Shown here: one piece after another, positions 1 to 5,543 of the stretch | How the letters are laid out: each line of letters starts with the position of its first letter | Numbering within the stretch: position 1 is the stretch's first letter | Assembly: GCA_026986885.1 (NCBI GenBank) | Contig: JALSNT010000646.1 | Location: 1-6,308 of the forward strand | Length of the DNA: 6,308 nt | From: Desulfobulbaceae bacterium | Lineage (GTDB): Bacteria > Desulfobacterota > Desulfobulbia > Desulfobulbales > Desulfobulbaceae | Direction: 5' to 3' | The notes under the pieces: model-generated | The model's database searches: none | What the model was told of the DNA's origin: nothing | The model's input: only the letters and a program-made list of their open reading frames with translations | Program-made: the position numbers and the translations under genes

Positions 1-2
1 TA

Positions 3-197
3 GGGATAGGCAGCCGCTATGCGCCTGCTGATCTTCACCCGTTGATGGATACTATTGCCTGGGGGACGGCAAACGTGCTTGCCGACACCATTGCCCGGAT
101 AAAAAACGCGGGTATTTCATATGCGCTCCTTCCCCTGCTCCACGACATTGACCGCCCGGAAGACCTTGAATATTTCGATTATTACACCCGTTCTTAA
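3..197 (+). CDS. DUF2064 / TIGR04282-type glycosyltransferase, C-terminal part (5' end outside window)
   Basis: An open frame enters from the left edge (first full codon at 3) and stops with TAA at 195-197, giving the last 64 residues of a larger protein. The visible part has the pattern of the end of DUF2064 (TIGR04282-type) glycosyltransferases: a segment with a Trp-Gly-Thr near residue 20 (family form W-S/G-T..VL..T), a helix ending in NAGISYALLPLL, then HDIDRPEDL at residues 48-55, matching the usual D(I/V)D.P.DL near the C-terminus. The family is a nucleotide-sugar-pyrophosphorylase-like fold; some members are annotated as arsenosugar biosynthesis glycosyltransferases from genome co-occurrence, and the reaction of this one is not known. 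It overlaps the next gene by 32 nt (or 77 nt with that gene's ATG), which suggests translational coupling. The catalytic N-terminal half cannot be judged here. Confidence 0.75.
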   Translation, partial: GIGSRYAPADLHPLMDTIAWGTANVLADTIARIKNAGISYALLPLLHDIDRPEDLEYFDYYTRS

Positions 198-855
198 CGA
201 AGAGCAACAGATCGTCTCTTTTCTTGAGGCCATGGCAGGATTATCCGTCCATGAACACATTCTGGTTGACGGCGGCTCAACCGATCGGACCAGACAACTG
301 ATTGAACGTTATCCGGTTCGTCTGCTTGGGGCAGCACCCGGACGAGGAGGGCAGCAGAATGCGGGAGCGGCGACAGCCACCGGCGACTCCCTCCTTTTTC
401 TTCATTGTGATAGCCGACTGCCCGGTGATTTCCAGTATTATGTCAATAAAGTGCTGCAACGTCCACATGTGGCGGCCGGTGCCTTTAAACTCAGGATTGA
501 TCATCCCGGCCCTGGATACCGGGTGATTGAAAAAGGCGTCAACCTGCGCAGTCGACTGCTCTCGCTGCCCTATGGCGACCAGGCAATATTTATGAAGAAA
601 GCTGTTTTTCAGGAGATCGGTGGTTTCCCGGATCAGCCGATCCTTGAGGAGATACCGCTTCTGCGTCGCCTGCGGCGACACGGTAAAATCGCCCTGGCCC
701 CTGTTTCGGTAACAACCTCAGCAAGACGCTGGCAGCAATTAGGGATTCTGCGGACAACCCTGATCAACCAGTTGATGCTGGCCGGTATGCTGGCAGGCGT
801 CTCGACCAGGCGGCTGGCGAAATTTTATTATCGGGACCCGTTGGCGGGAGGATGA
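166..855 (+). CDS. GT2-family glycosyltransferase, TIGR04283 type
   Basis: A small family-2 glycosyltransferase, expected in the cytoplasm or at the membrane face, that transfers a sugar from a nucleotide donor. Numbered from TTG 166 (229 aa), the protein starts directly with the GT-A strand NISIITPVLNEE, then VDGGSTDRT (residues 34-42), GRGGQQNAGA (59-68), LHCDSRLP (79-86, in the DxD-like metal/donor position), YGDQAIFMKKAVFQEIGGF (136-154), EEIPLLRRLRRHG (161-173) and SARRWQQLG (185-193). This order is characteristic of TIGR04283, which often sits next to a TIGR04282 partner, as here. An in-frame ATG at 121 would add 15 residues with no family resemblance and no Shine-Dalgarno site. TTG 166 has GGA at 158-160, five bases upstream, so I prefer it, with modest certainty. 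The last 28 nt overlap the convergent cvpA gene. The arsenosugar link is a family annotation, not shown by the sequence; a cell-surface or lipid sugar acceptor is equally possible. Confidence 0.87.
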   Translation: MNISIITPVLNEEQQIVSFLEAMAGLSVHEHILVDGGSTDRTRQLIERYPVRLLGAAPGRGGQQNAGAATATGDSLLFLHCDSRLPGDFQYYVNKVLQRPHVAAGAFKLRIDHPGPGYRVIEKGVNLRSRLLSLPYGDQAIFMKKAVFQEIGGFPDQPILEEIPLLRRLRRHGKIALAPVSVTTSARRWQQLGILRTTLINQLMLAGMLAGVSTRRLAKFYYRDPLAGG

Positions 856-1421
856 GATTTTTTAGCCGCCGGTTTCAATTCTTTCAGCGCCTCTTCGAGG
901 ATGGCCGGTTTTTTGGGGATAAATTGCTTTCGCAGCTGCGGGTCCTGAATCAATTGGTGGAGGACGGCTGCTCCCTGGGACAGATAGGGGGAAGTGAATG
1001 ATTTTTTCAACAGGTCGTTGGAGGCCGACAGACTGGAGGCAAGCACCATATAGAGAAAGGAGGCAACAACCAGGGCCTTGGCCGCGCCAAGAATGATGCC
1101 TAAGAACCGGTCGAACCAGCCAAGCAGGGTTATCTCCATCACCTTGTGCAGGACTTTGCCGCCCAGGATGAACAGCAGACCACTGACGCAGAACAGTAAG
1201 GCGAAACTGGCAAAAAAAACCATCTTCGGGTTCCGGATAAAATCATCGACATAGGGCATCAGCAGGGTAGTATAGCGACCGGCAATCCAGTAACTGCCCA
1301 CCAGGGCAAGGAAGGCGGCCAACTGGCGCATAAAGCCTATCCAGCCGCCCCGGACAACGAAAAAAAGAAAAATTACTGCGACGACAATGTCAAAAGAGTT
1401 AAAATTATGAAAAGAAATCAT
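828..1421 (-). CDS. CvpA family inner-membrane protein
   Basis: A 197-residue integral membrane protein of the CvpA (colicin V production) family, a four-helix inner-membrane family. Members have been linked to colicin V export, envelope stress and biofilm traits, but the molecular function is unknown. Hydrophobic segments fall at about residues 11-24, 33-48, 67-88 and 105-128. Family hallmarks are the aspartate before helix 1 (FDIVV), the RGGWIGFMRQL loop (residues 24-34) and DRFLGIILGAAKALVV (104-119). The last 70 residues form a charged cytoplasmic or periplasmic tail rich in Lys and Pro. The gene starts with ATG at 1419-1421 without a good Shine-Dalgarno site and is divergent from the phosphopantetheinyl transferase. 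Its end (TAA at 828-830) lies inside the glycosyltransferase gene, so the two convergent genes share 28 nt. Length and topology are normal for the family. Confidence 0.87.
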   Translation of the reverse strand: MISFHNFNSFDIVVAVIFLFFVVRGGWIGFMRQLAAFLALVGSYWIAGRYTTLLMPYVDDFIRNPKMVFFASFALLFCVSGLLFILGGKVLHKVMEITLLGWFDRFLGIILGAAKALVVASFLYMVLASSLSASNDLLKKSFTSPYLSQGAAVLHQLIQDPQLRKQFIPKKPAILEEALKELKPAAKKSHPPANGSR

Positions 1422-1498
1422 TATATCAGGTTATATGGTTAACCCGGTGCCGTTTGCGGACAACAGGATAAGAACGGGATTGTGGATGAAACGCTCAA

Positions 1499-1526
1499 TT
1501 CAGGTCAAAAGAAAATCAATTATACT
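1499..1526 (+). promoter_or_regulatory. Candidate sigma-70 promoter for the phosphopantetheinyl transferase-mutM pair
   Basis: A TATACT -10 box (1521-1526, five of six to consensus) is preceded, 16 bases away, by a weak -35 TTCAGG (1499-1504). Transcription would begin near 1533, giving a leader of about 37 nt to the ATG at 1570. This fits the preferred start and argues against the in-frame ATGs at 1435 and 1486. The -35 is poor, so this is a tentative call. Confidence 0.35.
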
Positions 1527-1558
1527 CCCTTCCAGCGATATGACAACACTTTGTCCAC

Positions 1559-1562
1559 AGGA
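1559..1562 (+). promoter_or_regulatory. Ribosome binding site deciding the phosphopantetheinyl transferase start
   Basis: AGGA lies seven bases before ATG 1570. None of the in-frame ATG codons farther upstream (1435, 1486, 1540) has a comparable site, so this sets the start at 1570. Confidence 0.55.
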
Positions 1563-1569
1563 AAGAAAT

Positions 1570-2307
1570 ATGGACGACTTTTTTCCCCAACGGATTGATC
1601 AGGAAAATTGCCTGGTTGTTCGCTGTCACGATGCAGCTGAGTATTGTCTTGCCCTGGTGGATATCTTTCAGGTACGGGAGTTGCTTGCGCAAAATGAGCG
1701 TTTACTTCTTGCCCGGCTCAGCCCGGAAGAACGGCAATACACAGGTAGATTTCGCTTTGCCCGGCGTTACCATGAATGGCTGAGCGGCCGTCTTGCCGCC
1801 AAGGCCGCAATGTTGCGCACTGCTGACGGCATTGCCGCTCAATACGCTGCTGATGAAATAACCATCCTTGCCGATGAGCATGGCCGCCCCTGTTGTACGG
1901 TGCCGGACGGATCCCGGATATCTCAACTTTCCATTTCCCACAGTCGACGGTATGCAGTGGCCATGGCTGCTGAAAAGGAGTGCGGCGTCGATATCCAGCG
2001 GATTGAGCCACGAATCGGCAGGGTGGGGGATCGGATATGCAGCCGGGAGGAGCTTCATCTGGCCGGGCAGGTGCTTGCCGGTTCCCTTGAAGAGGCTTTA
2101 ACCCTGATCTGGTCGGGCAAGGAGGCATTGAAAAAATGTAGTCTCCATGACCGGCCTGGTCTGTTTGAGGCAATTATTGTTGAAAAGATTGAAGTTCTGC
2201 CGGGACAATGCTGGAATATGCAGTGTCGGCTTGTCGGTAATATTCAGCAAAAAGAGGTGAGTGTCGTTATGCTCAATGATTATATGCTTGCCTGGTGCGG
2301 GGGATGA
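1570..2307 (+). CDS. 4'-phosphopantetheinyl transferase superfamily protein (Sfp/EntD type)
   Basis: A 245-residue enzyme predicted to move 4'-phosphopantetheine from coenzyme A onto a serine of a carrier protein (acyl, peptidyl or aryl carrier protein) in the cytoplasm. Visible motifs: the N-terminal half-domain with SGRLAAKAA (residues 72-80), then LSISHSRRYAVAMAA (120-134), CGVDIQRIEP (138-147) and WSGKEALKK (181-189), the signature of the two-lobed Sfp/EntD/HetI class. Asp141 and Glu185 match the Mg-binding acidic residues; the third position, usually Glu in GVDIE, is Gln143 here. The frame is open back to 1435, but the 45 extra residues resemble nothing in the family, and AGGA at 1559-1562 supports the ATG at 1570. 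The stop is 3 nt before mutM, so the two are probably one transcript. No carrier-protein or polyketide/peptide synthase gene is in the window, so the target could be fatty-acid ACP or a remote pathway. Confidence 0.88.
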   Translation: MDDFFPQRIDQENCLVVRCHDAAEYCLALVDIFQVRELLAQNERLLLARLSPEERQYTGRFRFARRYHEWLSGRLAAKAAMLRTADGIAAQYAADEITILADEHGRPCCTVPDGSRISQLSISHSRRYAVAMAAEKECGVDIQRIEPRIGRVGDRICSREELHLAGQVLAGSLEEALTLIWSGKEALKKCSLHDRPGLFEAIIVEKIEVLPGQCWNMQCRLVGNIQQKEVSVVMLNDYMLAWCGG

Positions 2308-2310
2308 AAC

Positions 2311-3144
2311 ATGCCGGAATTACCTGAAGTCGAGGTTACCCGCCGCGGCCTGCTGCCCCATTTGCCGGGTAGAAAAATTATTGCCGTATCCTGGAGTAAC
2401 AAACGGTTACGTACGCCGATACCACGTAAGCTTTTACGGGAATCCATAGCCGGTCGGCAGGTGCGTACGGTTGATCGGCGGGCCAAGTATCTGCTTGTCA
2501 GGATGGAGGATGGCTCTGTTTTGGTGCTGCACCTGGGTATGACCGGTAAAATCGGTCTTTTCCCCGGTAATACTCCCCGTGCCCGGCATGATCATTTGCG
2601 GCTGCTTCTTGATAACCGGATGGAGATGCGTTTTAACGACAGCCGCAGATTCGGTTCCATCCTTGTCTGGCCCGCAGAGAATGCCGGCAAACTGGAAGAG
2701 AGGTTTAACCGGGGCAAGGGGATTGAACCGTTCAGCGCGGAATTTACAGGAACCACATTGCAAGGACTGGCGGCAAGACGTCGGCAGCCGGTCAAATCAT
2801 TTCTCATGGACAGCCGCCTGGTTGCCGGCATCGGCAATATTTACGCCAATGAAATTCTCTTTGCCGCCGGTATCTTTCCCGAAACCCCGGTAGATACAAT
2901 AACTGATGCAGAGTGGCAGGCCATTGCCCTGGAGAGCAGGGATATTTTATCCAGGGCAATCAAGGCGGGGGGCAGCACAATTTCTGATTTTGTCGGCAGC
3001 AGTGGTTCACCTGGTTATTTTCAACTGCAGCTCAAGGTGTACGGCCGGGGGGAATTAGCCTGCAAGCAGTGTGGAACCCCGGTGGAGAAAAGAAAAACAG
3101 GGGGTCGGGCGACGTTTTTCTGTCCCCGCTGTCAACCGGAATAA
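2311..3144 (+). CDS. mutM: Formamidopyrimidine-DNA glycosylase (Fpg/MutM)
   Basis: A base-excision repair enzyme that removes 8-oxoguanine and formamidopyrimidine lesions and nicks the abasic site by beta,delta-elimination. At 277 aa it has normal length and all landmarks. The N-terminus is MPELPEVEV, whose Pro2 becomes the catalytic amine after Met removal and whose Glu3 is the second catalytic residue. It also has RRAKYLL with Lys59, HLGMTGK (74-80), DSRRFGS (110-116), and the helix-two-turn-helix segment AGIGNIYANE (172-181). At the C-terminus is a zinc finger with Cys251, Cys254, Cys271 and Cys274, carrying the GGR loop whose Arg266 contacts the lesion strand. The start is certain from the PELPEVE motif; a GGGGGA purine run (2299-2304) lies six bases upstream, inside the end of the preceding gene. 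The gene follows the phosphopantetheinyl transferase by 3 nt, and its last 13 nt overlap the convergent moeA. Fpg rather than Nei, judging from PELPEVEV and the full zinc finger. Confidence 0.97.
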   Translation: MPELPEVEVTRRGLLPHLPGRKIIAVSWSNKRLRTPIPRKLLRESIAGRQVRTVDRRAKYLLVRMEDGSVLVLHLGMTGKIGLFPGNTPRARHDHLRLLLDNRMEMRFNDSRRFGSILVWPAENAGKLEERFNRGKGIEPFSAEFTGTTLQGLAARRRQPVKSFLMDSRLVAGIGNIYANEILFAAGIFPETPVDTITDAEWQAIALESRDILSRAIKAGGSTISDFVGSSGSPGYFQLQLKVYGRGELACKQCGTPVEKRKTGGRATFFCPRCQPE

Positions 3145-4376
3145 GGAGCTGTCAGGCGAACGGTTACCTTGTCACCGACGCCAAAAGGATGTTTCTTCCC
3201 CCGCAGGTGCAGGACACCGTTAACCGCATCCCGGTTCCCGGCCAGGCGTACACACAGTCTGCCGTCCCGGTGGGTGACCACCCCGCCCTTGAGATTGAGA
3301 TGGCTGCTTTTGCCGGCGGCAATCGGTTCAAGCAGTTGTGCCGTGTGGGTGGGTGGAACGGGGCGCCGCATCCCCTGCAACCGGTAGATGGCCGGGGCAA
3401 CCAGTTCATGGAACAGCAGGCGGACGGCAGGCGGCGGACCGGGCAGGCCGAAAAATGGTATTCCCGCCAACAGGCCGAACAGGGTGGATTTTCCCGGACG
3501 AACCTTGAGGCTGTTATAGAGAAGTTCACCTTGCAGGCGGGTGAAAATTTGTTCCAGAAGATCAAATTTCCCCGGGCCCATACCACCGGTCGTTATGATC
3601 ATATCCGGGCCGAGGGTCAGCAACCGTTCCAGTTCTGCGGCGATGGCCTCCCTGCTGTCTCCAACTGTTGCCGCATGTATGCATGTGCCCCCGGCTTCCT
3701 GTATGAGTCCCTGCAGCAATACTCCGTTACCCGATACTTTCTGACCCTGAATAATTTTTTTCCCCGGAGTGACCAGCTCACTGCCGGTACAGAGGACGGC
3801 TACCCCGGGTTGACGATGCACTGCTACATTGGTCAAACCATTTTCCGCCAACAGCAGCAGGTGATCCGGCAGCAGCCGTTTACCGGCGCCGGCGATTACC
3901 CGGTTTGCCTGCAGGTCCTGCCCGCGGCGACGGATAAACATCTGTGGTGATTTCAGCAAACGGGAAGGAATGAGAACTCTGTTGTCCTTTTCTCCGCACA
4001 GTTCAAAGGGAACAACTCGGCGGCAGCCGACAGGGAGTCGGGCGCCCGTCATGATGCGGACAGCCTGACCGGCTGTCAGGGTATGGGGTGTTGTTGAGCC
4101 GGCGGCAATTTCCCCGATCAGGGTAAACAGGCAATTATTGCCGGCGGTAAGAGGATGTTCGCCAAGGGCATAACCGTCCCTGGTTGATTGATCAAAAAAA
4201 GGTTTGGGGCGTGTACTTTTAATCGACTGAACAGGAACCCGGCCAAGTCCGCGTGCAAGTGAAACTGTTTCCCGGGGCAGGGGTGTCAGGCAGGCAATGA
4301 TTTTCTTTCGGGCCCCGGCAAGGGAGAGGGACGGCCCGGAAGAAGTGGAACGAATATCAGGGCAATTGAATTGCAC
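3132..4376 (-). CDS. moeA: Molybdopterin molybdotransferase (MoeA family)
   Basis: A 414-residue MoeA-type protein, expected to insert molybdate or tungstate into adenylylated molybdopterin to give active Mo/W cofactor. Domains in order: N-terminal MoeA domain with STRDGYA (residues 64-70), GEIAAGS (88-94) and TGARLP (110-115); MoaB/Mog-like domain with TGSELV (197-202), NG (217-218), TTGGMGPGKFD (262-272), VRPGK (292-296) and GLPGPPPA (310-317); C-terminal beta domain from about 335 (MoeA domain IV). Several normally conserved motifs differ: SAMDGYA is STRDGYA, the KPGK lysine pair is RPGK, and GLPGNPVS is GLPGPPPA. The key Asp67, Glu200 and Asp272 are kept. The start is GTG at 4374-4376, 20 nt after metV, with no good Shine-Dalgarno, so translation is probably coupled to metV. 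The end overlaps mutM by 13 nt. It is clearly MoeA-family; whether it is the main housekeeping copy or a specialised (for example tungsten) paralogue cannot be told. Confidence 0.92.
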   Translation of the reverse strand: MQFNCPDIRSTSSGPSLSLAGARKKIIACLTPLPRETVSLARGLGRVPVQSIKSTRPKPFFDQSTRDGYALGEHPLTAGNNCLFTLIGEIAAGSTTPHTLTAGQAVRIMTGARLPVGCRRVVPFELCGEKDNRVLIPSRLLKSPQMFIRRRGQDLQANRVIAGAGKRLLPDHLLLLAENGLTNVAVHRQPGVAVLCTGSELVTPGKKIIQGQKVSGNGVLLQGLIQEAGGTCIHAATVGDSREAIAAELERLLTLGPDMIITTGGMGPGKFDLLEQIFTRLQGELLYNSLKVRPGKSTLFGLLAGIPFFGLPGPPPAVRLLFHELVAPAIYRLQGMRRPVPPTHTAQLLEPIAAGKSSHLNLKGGVVTHRDGRLCVRLAGNRDAVNGVLHLRGKKHPFGVGDKVTVRLTAPYSG

Positions 4377-4396
4377 CCGGCTGTTGTAAACCGGTT

Positions 4397-5068
4397 TCAG
4401 GAGACGGTCAGGTCCTCGCGAACCTGTTTGCGGGGTCCACCATGGCCGGCGGTTGACCAGTCACGAATGGGGGCGGATTTTGTCATTTCCTGCTGTCGGT
4501 CCAGTCTTCCCATGCGATCATAGATCATCTGCCAGACACAGTCGACGTTGGGATCTATTTCGCAGCGACCGTCAACCGAACCGCCGCAGGGGCCGTTCAT
4601 CAGGCTTTTGGCGCATCTGGCCACCGGGCAGAGGCCGCCGGTCAAATGGAGAACGCAGTCGCCGCAGCCGGCGCATTGTTCGCTCCAGATCCCCTGTTCC
4701 GCCGAACCGCCGAAAAAGGTGGTGTTAAGAGCGGGAAAGACATTGTCATTCGGGCGCAGGTTGGCGATAAAATTGACCCCGACACCGCAGGCGGTGGAAA
4801 CAATGGCATCATATTGTCCCTGCCACTGGTCTATGGCGTCTACGTATTCCCGGTCGCACTGGCGGACAAGTGAGCCTTCGATCACCTCGCAGCTCAGCCC
4901 GCTTTTTTTCATGCCCAGGCGAATCAGCGATGCCAGGATTTCGGCCTCCCTTTCTCCACCGGCAGAGCAGACGGTTACACATCCCCGGCAGGCAAGTACC
5001 AGGATCTTTTTACACTCTTTGACCATTTCCAATATTTCAGCAAGCGGCTTACGCTCGGCAACTATCAT
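4397..5068 (-). CDS. metV: Methylenetetrahydrofolate reductase C-terminal domain protein (MetV-like)
   Basis: A 223-residue cysteine-rich protein of the MTHFR C-terminal (PF12225-type) family, called MetV in acetogens. There it is the partner subunit of catalytic MetF and helps deliver electrons for reducing methylene-THF to methyl-THF in the Wood-Ljungdahl methyl branch. Evidence: an N-terminal CRGCVTVC cluster (Cys27, 30, 34) followed by an alpha/beta domain with STACGVGVNF (91-100). The diagnostic segment follows: CAGCGDC (132-138), LCPVARCAKSLMNGPCGG (146-163) and GRCEIDPNVDCVW (167-179). The C-terminus ends in IRDWSTAGHGGPRKQVRE, a common family ending. Fourteen cysteines are present, enough for Fe-S and/or Zn sites. 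GAGGTG at 5079-5074 sits five bases before the ATG. It follows the mvhD-like gene by about 41 nt. MetF itself, usually adjacent, is absent on the downstream side, where moeA follows instead. Confidence 0.87.
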   Translation of the reverse strand: MIVAERKPLAEILEMVKECKKILVLACRGCVTVCSAGGEREAEILASLIRLGMKKSGLSCEVIEGSLVRQCDREYVDAIDQWQGQYDAIVSTACGVGVNFIANLRPNDNVFPALNTTFFGGSAEQGIWSEQCAGCGDCVLHLTGGLCPVARCAKSLMNGPCGGSVDGRCEIDPNVDCVWQMIYDRMGRLDRQQEMTKSAPIRDWSTAGHGGPRKQVREDLTVS

Positions 5069-5109
5069 CGCAGCACCTCTATCAGGTAGATTCGGAATTT
5101 GCTGTCCGG

Positions 5110-5517
5110 TTAAAACGGGCTCGGGCCGATCTTTGCAATACGGGTATTCATTTCCAGGCCGGCCTTGATAAATTCAGGATGCAGGCCACGGCTCAGGTGA
5201 TACATCCGTACTCTCTCCGGTTCAACATCCAGTTCCTGCAGCATTTCCCGTACGGCCGCTACCCGTTTGGCGGCCCGTTGGCTTCCCTGAACATTGTGAC
5301 AGCCGTTGACCGGACAACCGACCACATAAACAGCGTCCGCGCCGTCTTCAAAGGCCTTGAGCATGGTTGCGATCTCAAGTTTGCCGGTACAGGGGATACG
5401 GGTAATCCGGATATTTTCGGGAAAACCAAGTTCCTGCAGTTCTTTGCCATCATGGGCCAGACTCTGCTGCGAGGTATAATGACAACTGAACAAGCGGATA
5501 TCAGGGGTAAAACTCAT
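5110..5517 (-). CDS. mvhD: Hydrogenase iron-sulfur subunit, MvhD/FlpD family
   Basis: A 135-residue (from ATG 5517) small electron-transfer protein of the MvhD/FlpD family (PF02662). In methanogens and sulfate reducers it carries a [2Fe-2S] cluster and passes electrons between hydrogenase or formate dehydrogenase and heterodisulfide-reductase-like complexes. Motifs: FSCHYTSQ with Cys12, RIPCTGKLE with Cys43, and VVGCPVNGCHNVQGSQRA with Cys68 and Cys73. The rest (ADAVYVVGCPVNGCH, then VRMYHLSRGLHPEFI) follows the family pattern. Only four cysteines are present; the second cysteine usually seen in the N-terminal CxxC-type motif is missing. A GTG at 5529 would add four residues, but GGAG at 5527-5524 lies six bases before ATG 5517 and overlaps that GTG extension, so 5517 is preferred. 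It follows the hdrC-like gene by 26 nt and precedes metV by about 41 nt, in one operon. No catalytic hydrogenase subunit is in the window. Confidence 0.88.
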   Translation of the reverse strand: MSFTPDIRLFSCHYTSQQSLAHDGKELQELGFPENIRITRIPCTGKLEIATMLKAFEDGADAVYVVGCPVNGCHNVQGSQRAAKRVAAVREMLQELDVEPERVRMYHLSRGLHPEFIKAGLEMNTRIAKIGPSPF

Positions 5518-5523
5518 GGGTTG

Positions 5524-5527
5524 CTCC
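5524..5527 (-). promoter_or_regulatory. Ribosome binding site deciding the mvhD start
   Basis: GGAG on the minus strand is six bases upstream of ATG 5517-5515. The in-frame GTG at 5529-5527 overlaps this site, so it is an unlikely start. Confidence 0.55.
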
Positions 5528-5543
5528 ACAAAATCATGTAAAA

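Noticed and set aside
277..681. A 134-codon minus-strand frame inside the GT2 glycosyltransferase
   Set aside because: The plus-strand frame matches the glycosyltransferase motifs throughout; the antisense product has no recognisable feature.
1429..1444. Inverted repeat GGTTA-6 nt-TAACC just upstream of cvpA, including palindrome GGTTAACC
   Set aside because: Arms of only five bases in an AT-rich gap can occur by chance, and there is no second copy to support an operator.
1435..1569. N-terminal extension of the phosphopantetheinyl transferase from ATG 1435
   Set aside because: The 45 extra residues do not resemble the family, the candidate promoter lies inside them, and a ribosome site favours ATG 1570.
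3069..3950. A 293-codon open frame on the plus strand opposite moeA
   Set aside because: It lies antisense to a gene with clear MoeA motifs, shows no recognisable domain, has irregular Gln/Arg/Gly-rich composition typical of a shadow frame, and starts inside mutM.
4548..5168. A 206-codon open frame on the plus strand opposite metV
   Set aside because: The minus-strand frame carries the diagnostic cysteine motifs; this one is Pro/Ser/Arg-rich with no family resemblance, as expected for an antisense frame of a GC-rich gene.
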